From positions 1 to 64,000 of the forward strand of contig JBHENC010000007.1 of NCBI GenBank assembly GCA_046262295.1: 64,000 nt of DNA. Direction: 5' to 3'. Below the pieces are notes generated by a model. It had not been told where the DNA came from and made no database searches. It saw nothing but the letters and a program-made list of their open reading frames with translations. The stretch's first letter is position 1, and each line of letters opens with the position of its first letter. This document shows positions 28,771 through 38,161 of this stretch, one piece after another. Both the position numbers and the translations under genes were made by a program. This stretch comes from JBHENC01 sp046262295. GTDB lineage: Bacteria > Acidobacteriota > Blastocatellia > Pyrinomonadales > Pyrinomonadaceae.

Positions 28771-28806
28771 AGCAATGGCGGTACTTTAAGCCGCCCTTGC
28801 TTTGTG
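28771..28806 (+). terminator. Probable intrinsic terminator after the epimerase
   Basis: AGCAATGGCGG (28771-28781) pairs with CCGCCCTTGCT (28791-28801) with one internal mismatch and a 9-base loop, followed by TTGTG. The T-run is weak, so termination may be partial. Confidence 0.55.
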
Positions 28807-28847
28807 TAAAAGCAGGTCTTTCGGGCAAGGAATTCGACTTTGTGTTT

Positions 28848-30650
28848 ATGAGTTCTCCTGTGCTTCCTATCATCGCCAGCGGCGTCGCGCTTATTCTCGC
28901 GGTGATGCTGACGCCGCTCGTGCGTGCGCTGGCGCGGCGCTACGGCGCGGTGGCACGCCCGAAAGTTGATCGCTGGCATAAGAAGCCGACGGCGATGCTC
29001 GGCGGCATCTCCGTCTTTCTCGCGGTCACTATCAGCTATCTCGCCTTTGTGCCGCGCACGTCTTACGGATGGGTCGTTTTATATTCGAGCGCGTTTCTAT
29101 TTCTCATAGGTCTTGCGGATGATCTGCTGCACGCCAAGCCGTATCAGAAATTGATCGGGCAGGTGATGGGCGCGGCCTTCGTGATCTATTACGGATTGAG
29201 TTTGCCCTGGACGGGATCGGCGGTGCTTAACATGGGCATCACGATCTTCTGGTTAATCGGTATCACGAACGCCGTCAATCTGCTCGACAACATGGACGGC
29301 CTCGCGGCGGGCATCGCCACTATCGCGGCGACTTTTCTGACCGCCGGTTTCGCCTTGAACGGACAGTTTGCGGAGGCCATGATCCTCGGCATCTTCGCCG
29401 CCGCGCTTGTCGGGTTTCTGGTTTACAATTCGTATCCCGCGACCATTTTTATGGGCGATTGCGGGTCAATGTTCATCGGCTTTTTTCTCGCAAGCGCGGC
29501 GCTTTTGAGTACGTCGGGGGGGCGCTCGCGCAGCTTTCTGCCGGTGCTCGCCGTGCCGATTCTGATTCTCTTCGTCCCGATCTTCGACACGACGTTTGTG
29601 ACGGTCTTGCGCAAACTCGCAGGGCGCGCCGCCTCGCAGGGCGGGCGCGATCACACGTCGCACAGGCTCGTCGCGCTCGGTATGTCGGAGCGGCGCGCGG
29701 TGTGGATGCTGTATGTCTTCGCCGCGCTTTCGGGCTTGCTCGCGTTGCTTGTGCGCGATGCCAATTTCGATGTGAGCCTGGCAATGATTCTCGGCTTCGT
29801 CGTGGGGCTGACGCTGCTCGGGGTTTATCTGGCAGGCGTCAAAGTTTACGATGAAGACGAGATTGCGGCGGCGCGCGAAAAACCGCTGTTTGCGTTTCTC
29901 GTCGACCTGTCGTACAAGCGCCGAATCTTCGAGGTTCTGCTCGATGTGGTGCTGATTATTCTGGCTTATTATAGCGCGTATGCGTTGCGCTTCGGGCCTT
30001 TGGCGGAAAGCGGCACATTGAGCATTTTTCTGCGGACAGTGCCGGTGCTGGTGTTTGTTAAGATGGCGACGTTGCTTGTCGTCGGCGTTTATCGCGGGAT
30101 GTGGCGCTATACGAGCGTAGATGACTTGGTAGTATTCGCCAAAGGCGTCGCCATCAGTTCTATTGTGAGCGTGCTGGCCGTGCTGTTCGCGTTTCGCTTC
30201 GACGGAATTTCGCGCGCCGTTTTTATTATTGACGCGCTGCTGTTTCTGCTGTTGCTGGCGGGCAGCCGCATGACGTTTCGCTTATTCGCCAAGCTGTTGC
30301 CGCGACCGAAGTCGGACGCGGAGCGGCGCGTGTTGATTTACGGGGCGGGCGATGCGGGCGAGTTGCTGTTGCGCGAGTTGCTGAATAACCGGGAATTGCA
30401 ATGCGCGCCGGTCGGTTTTGTGGATGACGATCCGAGAAAGAAAGGTAAAGTGATTCACGGCTTGCGCGTCTTCGGCGGAAACGGCGATCTGCGCCACGTC
30501 TGCCGCGAGCAGCGCGTCCATGAAGTGTTGATTTCGAGCGCGCGCTTCTCCGATGAGCGAATCGGCGATATCCTGCGCGATTGCTTGGAAGAACAGGTGA
30601 CGCTCAAGCGTATGCATATCAGGCTTGAGCGATTAAGCGACAACGATTAG
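28848..30650 (+). CDS. WecA/MraY-type phosphoglycosyltransferase fused to CapD-like N-terminal module
   Basis: This 600-residue protein probably starts glycan synthesis by moving a sugar 1-phosphate from a UDP-sugar to undecaprenyl phosphate. Residues 1-340 are polytopic and carry the MraY/WecA motifs: GLADDLLHA, NAVNLLDNMDGLAAG, YPATIFMGDCGSMFIGF and GGRDHTSHRLV. Residues about 365-480 form four more membrane segments (MVRR-less, FRTVPVLVF, VYRGMWRYTS). The rest is a Rossmann domain (VLIYGAGDAGELLLREL, VGFVDDDPRKKG) like the N-terminal part of WbpM/CapD dehydratases, but it lacks their catalytic SDR domain. ATG 28848 is preferred to upstream TTG and GTG codons. Confidence 0.88.
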   Translation: MSSPVLPIIASGVALILAVMLTPLVRALARRYGAVARPKVDRWHKKPTAMLGGISVFLAVTISYLAFVPRTSYGWVVLYSSAFLFLIGLADDLLHAKPYQKLIGQVMGAAFVIYYGLSLPWTGSAVLNMGITIFWLIGITNAVNLLDNMDGLAAGIATIAATFLTAGFALNGQFAEAMILGIFAAALVGFLVYNSYPATIFMGDCGSMFIGFFLASAALLSTSGGRSRSFLPVLAVPILILFVPIFDTTFVTVLRKLAGRAASQGGRDHTSHRLVALGMSERRAVWMLYVFAALSGLLALLVRDANFDVSLAMILGFVVGLTLLGVYLAGVKVYDEDEIAAAREKPLFAFLVDLSYKRRIFEVLLDVVLIILAYYSAYALRFGPLAESGTLSIFLRTVPVLVFVKMATLLVVGVYRGMWRYTSVDDLVVFAKGVAISSIVSVLAVLFAFRFDGISRAVFIIDALLFLLLLAGSRMTFRLFAKLLPRPKSDAERRVLIYGAGDAGELLLRELLNNRELQCAPVGFVDDDPRKKGKVIHGLRVFGGNGDLRHVCREQRVHEVLISSARFSDERIGDILRDCLEEQVTLKRMHIRLERLSDND

Positions 30651-30707
30651 GAAGGATGATCGGCGGGGTGCGGGATTTTTCGCGGCGTCGCCGGTGACGA
30701 ATTAAAG

Positions 30708-32084
30708 TTGGCCTCCACGCACGACCAGTTGAAGTTTATCAATTTGCGCGCCCCGCTGTTGCGCGTGCTGCTCATCGTACCGGCGTTTGTCGCGCTGGCC
30801 GGTGCGTGGTATGCCATGCGCTGGTATGTCGGCAATACGATAGCGCCGTATGCGATTGAGGTGGGCGACGGCGGGCTGGAGATTGCGCGCTCGGCCGCGA
30901 ATCTTGCGCCGGATGATCCGCAAACGCACTGGAGCATCGCCAAGATCGAGAATAAAAGTTTTGCGCCGGAAGATTTAGCCGAAGCCGTCCGGCAGTATGA
31001 AAAGGCGGCGAGTCTTTCGCCGAACGATTATCGTTTATGGCTTGATCTGGGGCGCGCGCGCGAGCAGGCGGGCGATGTCGCGGGCGGCGAACAGTCTTTG
31101 CGCCATGCCGTAGAGCTGGCTCCCACGTATGCGCTGCCGCGCTGGTATCTGGGCAATATGCTTGTGCGGCAGGGAAGAATTGACGAGGGCGTTGATGAAC
31201 TGCGTTTCGCGGCGAGCCGTGATCGCAATGTGCGCAACTCCGTTTTCGATCTGGCGTGGCGCGTCTACAATGGCGACGTGCGCACGATCAACGCGAAGCT
31301 TGGCGATTCGCCGGAAGCGCGCGCGCAACTCACGACGTATCTACTGGGACGCGGTCGCCTTGATGATGCCTTGCGTTTGTGGGACAGCTTGAGTCCGGCG
31401 GAGAAGCGCACGGAGCGCGCGACGGGCGAAGGTTTGATGAGCGCGCTCGTGGGCGGCGGACGTTACCGCGCCGCGCTCGAACTTTATGCGACGCTTGCGC
31501 CGCAGGGCGCGCAGCTTCCGCAGGCCGGACAAATTCAAAACGGTAGCTTCGAGACGGACAATAATATTACCGTCGGCGGCAGGGATTCAATCCTAAACGC
31601 TTTCAATTGGAAGATTCAGCCCGTGCCGCAAGCGCAGATTGCTTTCGACACGCGGGTTCGGCATGGCGGCGAACGCAGTCTGCGGATCGTCTTCAACTCG
31701 CGCGGCAATCTGTCTTTTACCAACCCGTCGCAGTTGGTGGTAGTTGAACCGGGCGCGCGTTACAGGCTTCAATACAGCGTGCGCACAAAGGATTTGAAGG
31801 GCGCGGGCACGCCGGTCATACAGGTTCTGAACGGCGTTGACGGCAATCAACTCGGCTCTTCGCAGCCGCTTCCCATCGGCACTAACGACTGGCGGCAGGA
31901 GACGATTGATTTCATCGCGGGAGCCAAAACGGAAGCCATAATTTTACGCACCAATCGCGCCTCATGCACAACGGGCGACGAGGTATGCCCGATCTTCGGA
32001 ACAGTCTGGTATGACGACTTCAATTTACAACGCCTCGGCGCAGGAAGCGGCGGTAGCGACGCCAACAAGCCCGCGCAACGCTGA
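30708..32084 (+). CDS. Membrane-anchored TPR protein with carbohydrate-binding-like C-terminus
   Basis: This 458-residue protein has one membrane helix (about residues 15-38, LLRVLLIVPAFVALAGAWYA). Next are TPR-like helical repeats (about 60-260), including EAVRQYEKAASLSPNDYRLWLDLGRAREQAG and later AELAPTYALPRWYLG. The C-terminal 170 residues read as a beta-sandwich like CBM_4_9 (QNGSFETDNN, GGERSLRIVFN, YRLQYSVRTKDLKG, TVWYDDFNLQRL). The start is TTG 30708, since no ATG or GTG fits better. It lies between the initiating transferase and the ligase, so it may hold or guide the glycan in the periplasm. Confidence 0.7.
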   Translation: MASTHDQLKFINLRAPLLRVLLIVPAFVALAGAWYAMRWYVGNTIAPYAIEVGDGGLEIARSAANLAPDDPQTHWSIAKIENKSFAPEDLAEAVRQYEKAASLSPNDYRLWLDLGRAREQAGDVAGGEQSLRHAVELAPTYALPRWYLGNMLVRQGRIDEGVDELRFAASRDRNVRNSVFDLAWRVYNGDVRTINAKLGDSPEARAQLTTYLLGRGRLDDALRLWDSLSPAEKRTERATGEGLMSALVGGGRYRAALELYATLAPQGAQLPQAGQIQNGSFETDNNITVGGRDSILNAFNWKIQPVPQAQIAFDTRVRHGGERSLRIVFNSRGNLSFTNPSQLVVVEPGARYRLQYSVRTKDLKGAGTPVIQVLNGVDGNQLGSSQPLPIGTNDWRQETIDFIAGAKTEAIILRTNRASCTTGDEVCPIFGTVWYDDFNLQRLGAGSGGSDANKPAQR

Positions 32085-33660
32085 AAGCCCCGTCGCCGCA
32101 AAAGCGCAGGGCACAATCAACGCACGACTGCAGACAGCGCCGGTCGAGCCTGTGCGCACGCTCTGGAGCCGTTTTCTGATTCTCGTGCTATGTATGGCGA
32201 TGGTGCTTAGCACGATTGCTTTCGGCACGGTGCATTCATGGTCGCTGGCGATCTTTCAGTTCGGGGCGGCGGTAATCGTTGTGCTGTGGTGCATGGACGG
32301 CTGGCGCAGCCGCAATTTGCGTTTGAGCTTCAACCCTTTGCAATTGCCGCTCGTCGGGCTGCTTCTCTGCGGCGTCGCACAGTTATGGCCGGTTAGCGGC
32401 GCGAACGGAAATTCGTCAGCATTATCATCAATCAAAACTCTATCGCTCGATCCTTATGCGACGCGGCTCGCGTTGATGCAGATTCTCGCGCTCACCATCT
32501 ACTTTGCCGCCGCGCTTGCTTTTATAGACAGCCCGCGCCGCCTGCGTTTGATGGTGCGCGTCATCAGCATTTTCGGCTTCGTGCTCGCCATCTTCGGGTT
32601 AATACAGTTCTTTACCAGCCCTACGAAAATTTACTGGTTTCGCCAGCCGCCGCAGAGCATTCCCTTCGGCCCGTTCATCAATCGCCATCACTTTGCCGGA
32701 TACATGGAGATGACGCTGGCATTGCCGCTCGGGTTGCTCTTCTCCGGCGCGATTGAAGGCGACAAGCGGCTGCTGTACGCTTTTGCCGCCGGGATTATGG
32801 CTGTCGCGCTGGTGATGACGGGTTCGCGCGGCGGAATCGTCAGCCTCACGGCCGCTGTTTTCTTTCTACTCGTTATTGCGGGGGCGCGTCGGCGGCGTCG
32901 CCGTCGTCGCAAAGGTGGCGGCAAACGCGAGGCTGAGAGTACGGCGGACGAGGTTGCGGATGAGCGGCGGCAGCGTGTGCAAAGTGCGCTGGTGCGCGCA
33001 GGCATCGGTTTCGGCTTGATGACGATGCTGCTGCTCGGCGTAATCTGGCTCGGCGGGGAATCCGCTTTAAGCCGTCTGGTCGGAACGGTCAATGCGGATG
33101 ATCCGACGACGGGGCGCACGCATTTCTGGGGCGTGACGCTGGACATTATTCGCCACTATCCTGTGCTCGGCACGGGACTCGGCTCGTTCGGTCTTGCTTA
33201 TACGCAATATGATTCGGGCGGCGGTTTGATGCGCGTCGAACAGGCGCACAACGATTACTTGCAGGTTCTTTCGGATGCGGGGATCGTCGGCGCCGCGTTC
33301 GGACTCTTCTTTCTCGTCGCGCTATTTCGCATGAGCTTTGCGCGACGCGAAAGCGAAGACAAGTTTCGGCGCGGCGTCGCCATCGGCGCGCTCACCGGCT
33401 GCTTCGCCGTGCTCGTTCATAGCTTCTTCGACTTTACGCTGCACACGACATCGAACGCGCTGCTCTTCTTAATCATGGCGGCGCTGGCGACTCTCAACGG
33501 AAGAGTCGAATCAACGCCCGCCGGTAGCAGCCGTCGCCGCCGCCGGAGAAGTAGCCGCACTGACGAGACCGCGATAGGCACACAAACCGATGCGACCAAT
33601 TCTGCCGTGCCGGACACAAGCGTTGCGCCGCCCGAGTTGGCAACGCAAAACGAAGGATGA
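32011..33660 (+). CDS. O-antigen ligase family protein (Wzy/WaaL-like), first
   Basis: This 549-residue polytopic protein has about twelve membrane segments and a large periplasmic loop with FGPFINRHHFAGYMEM, the marker seen in bacterial O-antigen ligases and polymerases. TGSRGGIVSLTA, GRTHFWGVTLDIIRHYPVLGTGLGSF and EQAHNDYLQVLSDAGIVG complete the Wzy_C pattern. It either polymerises repeat units or moves the glycan to an acceptor. The ATG at 32011 overlaps the previous gene by 74 bases; the first 50 residues are hydrophilic, so the start could lie further in. A strong terminator follows. Confidence 0.88.
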   Translation: MTTSIYNASAQEAAVATPTSPRNAESPVAAKAQGTINARLQTAPVEPVRTLWSRFLILVLCMAMVLSTIAFGTVHSWSLAIFQFGAAVIVVLWCMDGWRSRNLRLSFNPLQLPLVGLLLCGVAQLWPVSGANGNSSALSSIKTLSLDPYATRLALMQILALTIYFAAALAFIDSPRRLRLMVRVISIFGFVLAIFGLIQFFTSPTKIYWFRQPPQSIPFGPFINRHHFAGYMEMTLALPLGLLFSGAIEGDKRLLYAFAAGIMAVALVMTGSRGGIVSLTAAVFFLLVIAGARRRRRRRRKGGGKREAESTADEVADERRQRVQSALVRAGIGFGLMTMLLLGVIWLGGESALSRLVGTVNADDPTTGRTHFWGVTLDIIRHYPVLGTGLGSFGLAYTQYDSGGGLMRVEQAHNDYLQVLSDAGIVGAAFGLFFLVALFRMSFARRESEDKFRRGVAIGALTGCFAVLVHSFFDFTLHTTSNALLFLIMAALATLNGRVESTPAGSSRRRRRRSSRTDETAIGTQTDATNSAVPDTSVAPPELATQNEG

Positions 33661-33691
33661 GAAATCTCTCGTGGCGTTTTATTAAAAGACT

Positions 33692-33715
33692 GCGCGCGTA
33701 TATTTAACCGCGCGC
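33692..33715 (+). repeat. Short GC-only inverted repeat
   Basis: GCGCGCG at 33692-33698 pairs with CGCGCGC at 33709-33715 around a 10-base AT-rich loop. It lies just before a clear terminator hairpin and may be part of the same transcription end. Confidence 0.5.
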
Positions 33716-33720
33716 AAACG

Positions 33721-33757
33721 AGTGGCCTGCCAATCCACCGGCCACTTTTGTTCTTCT
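33721..33757 (+). terminator. Intrinsic terminator after the ligase
   Basis: AGTGGCC (33721-33727) and GGCCACT (33740-33746) form a 7-bp perfect stem with a 12-base loop, followed by TTTGTTCTTCT. It ends the transcription unit that contains the WecA-like gene. Confidence 0.8.
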
Positions 33758-33807
33758 ACTTTGCGCTTTTATCTTGACCAGCACGCTTCCGCCTTTACCG
33801 CAAATTA

Positions 33808-35637
33808 ATGGCAACCGCAAGCGAATCAATGCTGACGCAAACGACGCTGCCCGGGCTGTGTCTCGCCGCCATTACACGCCACGCCAAGCCGGACGCGCTC
33901 AATCAAAAGCGCGCGGGGCAATGGCTGCATACGAGCGCGGAAACTTTTCTGGAGCGCGTGCGCCGTGTTGCGCTCGGCCTCGCGGAATTGGGCGTTAAGG
34001 CGGGCGACCGCATCGCGCTGCTTTCGGAGAATCGTCCCGAATGGTCAATCGTTGATCTGGCGATACTGTCGCTCGGCGCGGTCAACGTCCCGATCTATAC
34101 GACGCAGGCCGTCGAGCAGGTGCGCTTTATTCTGGAAGATTCCGGCGCGCGGATGATCTTCATTTCCGGGCGCAAGGTTTTTCGCCACGCGCGGGCAGCC
34201 CTCGAAACAATCGAGCAACTCGAAAAAAGAATCTTCTTCGACGATGACGCCGTCACGGAAGAAGCGTCAGGCGCAATAACTCTCGACGCGCTGGAAGAAC
34301 GCGGGCAGGCGCTTCATCTGCTGGACAAACACGCCTTCGATCAGCTTGCGGCAAAGGTGCGCGCGGACGATCTCGCAACGATTATTTACACATCGGGAAC
34401 AACCGGCGAGCCGAAGGGCGTGATGCTGACGCACGCGAATTTCGTTTCCAACGTGCTGTCAATCGCGGGCACGCTGCCCATCAGCGCAAACGATAAATCG
34501 CTTTCGATTCTGCCGCTCTCGCATATTTTCGAGCGCACCGTCTTTTACGTTTTCTGCTACTCAGGCGTCTCAGTTTATTACGCGGCGTCGTTCGATCAGG
34601 TCGGCGAATACTTGCGCGAAGTTTGCCCGACGATCATGACGGCTGTGCCGCGACTGTTCGAGAAGGTTTATCACCGCATCGTTCAGCAGGGCACATCCGC
34701 CGAAGGCTGGCGGCGCAAAATCTTTTTGTGGGCGCTGAAAACCGGAACACGCTACGCCGAGTTGAAAGATAAACGCCAGCGCGTGCCGCCGCTTCTGGAG
34801 ATACAGCAAACGCTGGCGAGCAAGTTGGTCTTCGCTAAATGGCGCGCGGGCGTCGGCGGGCATTTGCGCTATTTCGTTTCGGGCGGTGCGCCGCTCTCGC
34901 CCGCGCTCTCATATGCTTTTCTTGCGGCGGGCATTCCCGTTCTGCAAGGATACGGCATGACGGAAACCTGCGTCGTGTCGGCGAATCGCCCGGATGATAA
35001 CGTGGTCGGCTCTGTCGGGCGTCCGTTTCCCGGCATCGAAATCGGATTCGGCGCGGACGGAGAAATTCTGGTGCGCGGCGCAAATGTGATGCGCGGTTAT
35101 TACAATCACCCGGATTCAACCGCCGAAGCGATTAGCGACGGCTGGTTCAAGACGGGCGATGTCGGGCGCATGGACGAGCGCGGGCATCTCTACATCACGG
35201 ATCGCAAAAAAGATTTATTCAAATTGTCGAACGGCAAATACGTTGCGCCGCAACTTGTCGAGAGTTTGATTAAACAGAGTTCATTAGTCAGCCAAGTGGT
35301 TGTCATCGGGGCGGGACGCAAGCAGCCTGTCGCGCTCGTCGTTCCCGAATGGGAGGCATTACAGGCTGCGATGAACAAAGCGAATGAAAGTGTGCCGCAG
35401 GCGCGCGCCGAATGGAGCCGCAATGCGGCGGCGGTTAAAATCGTGCAGCGCGAGGTTGCGCAGTTGACCGCAGAGCTTGCCGACTACGAGCGGGTGCGGC
35501 GCGTGGCGCTGCTGGCCGAAGATTTCTCCGTTGACGGCGGTGAATTGACGCCGACGCTTAAAGTCAAACGCCGCGTGATTGACGAAAAGTACGGCGCGCT
35601 GATTGACGAGCTTTACGGCGGCGGCAAAGATGCGTAA
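33808..35637 (+). CDS. Long-chain acyl-CoA synthetase (AMP-forming, FadD-like)
   Basis: This 609-residue protein activates a carboxylic acid as an acyl-adenylate and then an acyl-CoA. It has the P-loop YTSGTTGEPKGVMLTH (about residues 193-208), ILPLSHIFERT, GYGMTETCVVS, FKTGDVGRMDERGHLYITDRKKD and a C-terminal lysine-rich LKVKRRVI. The length and motifs match bacterial long-chain acyl-CoA ligases of the FadD15/AMP-binding type. The gene is bounded by a terminator upstream and a gap downstream, so it is probably its own transcription unit. A role in acylating the polysaccharide is not excluded but is unsupported. Confidence 0.93.
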   Translation: MATASESMLTQTTLPGLCLAAITRHAKPDALNQKRAGQWLHTSAETFLERVRRVALGLAELGVKAGDRIALLSENRPEWSIVDLAILSLGAVNVPIYTTQAVEQVRFILEDSGARMIFISGRKVFRHARAALETIEQLEKRIFFDDDAVTEEASGAITLDALEERGQALHLLDKHAFDQLAAKVRADDLATIIYTSGTTGEPKGVMLTHANFVSNVLSIAGTLPISANDKSLSILPLSHIFERTVFYVFCYSGVSVYYAASFDQVGEYLREVCPTIMTAVPRLFEKVYHRIVQQGTSAEGWRRKIFLWALKTGTRYAELKDKRQRVPPLLEIQQTLASKLVFAKWRAGVGGHLRYFVSGGAPLSPALSYAFLAAGIPVLQGYGMTETCVVSANRPDDNVVGSVGRPFPGIEIGFGADGEILVRGANVMRGYYNHPDSTAEAISDGWFKTGDVGRMDERGHLYITDRKKDLFKLSNGKYVAPQLVESLIKQSSLVSQVVVIGAGRKQPVALVVPEWEALQAAMNKANESVPQARAEWSRNAAAVKIVQREVAQLTAELADYERVRRVALLAEDFSVDGGELTPTLKVKRRVIDEKYGALIDELYGGGKDA

Positions 35638-35841
35638 GCGTATTACGTCCGCCTGTGTCCGGCGTTTGCATTACTGACGCACAAAATTTCGATGAATATG
35701 GTTTTCGTCTCGCGCAAATTTGGAGACGATGAGAATTGATTTTCGTTAAAGATTAATAGTTCGGTCGTTGGATTCTCAATCGCAGGTAAAGCGATAAGGT
35801 CGAGCGGGCGAAATCAGAAAAAAACAGGCGCGCGAAGTTTT

Positions 35842-36177
35842 TCAGGCGTCGGTTAAGGTGAGCGGCGATCTTTCAAGAAGGATTCCGGCGAAGAGATTGG
35901 CCGCCGCCTGCGGTGTGTTTCCAGCGAGAATAGCCTCCGCCAGATAACGCAGACTTTTGGGCATCGCCGCCGTTTGCGCGGGCATCTCGCATTCGTCGTA
36001 CGGCGGATGTTCGCTGAGCAGTTGAAACTCTGCGCCGCAAAATTCGCAGGCGGTCAGGTGTTTAGCCACCCACTTGCGTTGGTCATGCGCCAGATCGAGA
36101 GCGCGGTAGGAAAGCAGTGTTTCCGAAGCCGGGCAGGTAAGTTGTTTGTAGAATTTAGTTGCTCTTAAAGAGGTCAT
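35842..36177 (-). CDS. Small putative zinc-finger (ZAS-like) protein
   Basis: This 111-residue protein on the minus strand has KHLTACEFCGAEF, giving an HxxxCxxC arrangement near residues 40-47. This resembles the zinc-binding motif of anti-sigma factors (zf-HC2 type), but there is no membrane helix and the rest is not typical. The start is the ATG at 36177, since GAGGGGAGCC lies just upstream; a longer frame to 36252 has an unconserved extension. It is divergent from the HTH-like gene at 36798, and the two may act together. Function is unknown. Confidence 0.65.
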   Translation of the reverse strand: MTSLRATKFYKQLTCPASETLLSYRALDLAHDQRKWVAKHLTACEFCGAEFQLLSEHPPYDECEMPAQTAAMPKSLRYLAEAILAGNTPQAAANLFAGILLERSPLTLTDA

Positions 36178-36252
36178 GGCTCCCCTCAATTTTCCGCACA
36201 CCCTGACTTGAGGTCGTTTGACGCCGAGCCGCAGGCTGTTTTTCAGTCGCAC

Positions 36253-36797
36253 CGCACAACGCCGTATCGCAGCACCAGAGGCTAAGGGGCAAGAATTAAA
36301 TTTGAACGAACTGCTCGACCGGGCTGTCGAAGCAATCCGAAATACTTTGCTTCAATCAACCAAACTAAATCGCTAATCCCCCCTCGTTTCCACAAGTTTA
36401 TTCCCGAGCACACACATTTTTGTCCTTTACCATCAATATTTTCGACAATATGTAAAAAGTTGTTGCTCATTTTCCAAATTGCTGATAACATCTTTTCGTT
36501 GAGCAGAGAGCCAGCGAGCTTTCTGTCATCCCCCTTCCAGGAAGACCGCGCCGTTCCCCTTTGCGGTCAATTCCGGTGCGCCTTCCAGTAAGGTTTACGA
36601 TTCTAAGGTTTTCGATCACCTGTGCGGATGGCTTGATCGGATTGCCATACGAATCAAACGCGAGCTGCCGAAACGCTTGAGACGCACTTTCTTTTGCGCT
36701 TAATTGCCAAAAATTATTCAACCGGTGCGTCTACACAAAGCGGCTTTGCGCCTCACATCGCCAATCAAGACACTCTTTTCCCCTTTGAATTTCAGCG
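36253..36797. other. Divergent intergenic region, 545 bases
   Basis: This AT-rich stretch separates the minus-strand zinc-finger gene from the plus-strand HTH-like gene. A possible sigma-70 promoter on the plus strand is listed separately. An 84-codon minus-strand frame (36467-36721) starts with TTG, has no plausible ribosome-binding site, and was not called. Confidence 0.4.
36463..36491 (+). promoter_or_regulatory. Possible sigma-70 promoter
   Basis: TTGCTC (36463-36468) and TAACAT (36486-36491) are separated by 17 bases, each matching 4 of 6 consensus positions. It would drive the gene at 36798 with a leader of about 300 bases. This is a weak by-eye call. Confidence 0.3.
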
Positions 36798-38081
36798 ATG
36801 CAATCTTCGCTACCACCGGACATTAATATCCACATGAACGCCGCCGCTATTGACATGACTGCCAAATCCACTCTTAATAACAGTTCGAAAGGTTCTGCCA
36901 CAATGAGCACCCTCAAGGAACAGCCGCACCGCCAGCAATTGCCGCAGGCCGCTAATCGCAGCAATGCGCGCAGTAACAGCGGTCAATGGATCGAGAGCTT
37001 GCGCAGCTCCGATGTCAGCCGCCTCTGGGCTGAATTGCATCGCCTTGTCTGCCATCATCCGCTGGTGCGCGCTTCCAAAAGCGCCGGTCTGCTGGTTGAG
37101 GAAGGCTCGCGCGGCAGCGCCTATACGGACATGACGCAGGAACTCTTCGTCGTGTTGCTCAGCAAAAGCCGTTTTCAGCATTACTTGGACACGGAGATGA
37201 CGGACTCCGAGATCGAATGTGAGATCGGACAGATCGAACTCACTAATCTGCTGACGGCGGAACTACGCAAGCGCCACCCGGAATCCTACCGTCTCGCGCG
37301 CCGCATCTCCACCTTGATTCAATCGAGCGCCAATTTCTGCCGCTTCGATTCATCGGGCGAAGGCGACGAGCCGCATCGTCGTCTCGCGGATCGCGTCTAC
37401 GGATTAAGCGAATGGCCTGCGAATAAATCACGACGCGAACTGCATCAGGTGGAGCAGCGCATCAACATGATTCCGGTGCGCCAGCGCGACACGCGGCTGG
37501 CGGGCTGCACGGGCGATTCGCAGATCATCATCAGCAATCCAGACCTTGAAGATTTGATTATCTCCGTGCTCGAAGCGGCTGACGCGCCCATTGACGTGCG
37601 CGCCCTGCGCAGCCTCGTGATGTCGCGGCTGCCCGTGATGGATATTTATCTCGTACCGCTTGGCGGAACAAGCGACGACAGCGAAGAGGGCGGCGGCAAC
37701 GGCTTTGAGCCGGTGGACGGCTGCGACGATCCCGAACAGGGCTTGCTGCGCCGCGAGTCCGAGCATGAAGCCGCCGGATTTGTGGATCAATTCTTAGCGA
37801 GTTTGCACACGACCGTGCGCGGCAAAGCCAAACAGTATAACCGCATCCTGAGCGTTTTGTGGTATTGCTATCTTAGCCCGGAACACTCCACGCAACTGGA
37901 AGTCGCCGGGATACTCAGCGTCTCCGATTCGCTTGTGTCGGATTATCGCCGTCGCATCGAAATCGAATTGCGCGGGCTTTCCTTTGCCGAGATCGAAGAA
38001 GCGCGCCGCTTCGAGTGCGCTTTGCGCGAGCGCGTGCGCGCGCTGGTGCTGGCGGGCGATGAAGCGGGCGTCGCCGTCTAA
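36798..38081 (+). CDS. Uncharacterised protein with HTH-like C-terminal region
   Basis: This 427-residue protein is not recognised as a whole. The N-terminal 65 residues are low-complexity and polar. Residues 70-250 are helical (WIESLRSSDVSRLWAELHRL, YTDMTQELFVVLLSKSRF). A glycine- and acid-rich linker (DDSEEGGGNG) lies near residues 294-303. The C-terminal part has YLSPEHSTQLEVAGILSVSD followed by SLVSDYRRRIEIELRGL, which reads like a sigma-70 region 4 helix-turn-helix. The divergent neighbour is a small zinc-finger protein. A regulator of the surface-glycan locus is plausible, but this is inference. The start could also be an ATG further in. Confidence 0.55.
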   Translation: MQSSLPPDINIHMNAAAIDMTAKSTLNNSSKGSATMSTLKEQPHRQQLPQAANRSNARSNSGQWIESLRSSDVSRLWAELHRLVCHHPLVRASKSAGLLVEEGSRGSAYTDMTQELFVVLLSKSRFQHYLDTEMTDSEIECEIGQIELTNLLTAELRKRHPESYRLARRISTLIQSSANFCRFDSSGEGDEPHRRLADRVYGLSEWPANKSRRELHQVEQRINMIPVRQRDTRLAGCTGDSQIIISNPDLEDLIISVLEAADAPIDVRALRSLVMSRLPVMDIYLVPLGGTSDDSEEGGGNGFEPVDGCDDPEQGLLRRESEHEAAGFVDQFLASLHTTVRGKAKQYNRILSVLWYCYLSPEHSTQLEVAGILSVSDSLVSDYRRRIEIELRGLSFAEIEEARRFECALRERVRALVLAGDEAGVAV

Positions 38082-38161
38082 AGTTTGCTTGTACGCTCCG
38101 GCTGATGATTAATCGCGGCTAGAGTTATAATTTCCGGTAGCGTTCGACACGCTGGAGACGA

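Noticed and set aside
36467..36721. 84-codon minus-strand frame in the divergent gap
   Set aside because: It starts at TTG with no ribosome-binding site and matches no family by eye. It could be a relic, but I cannot support it.
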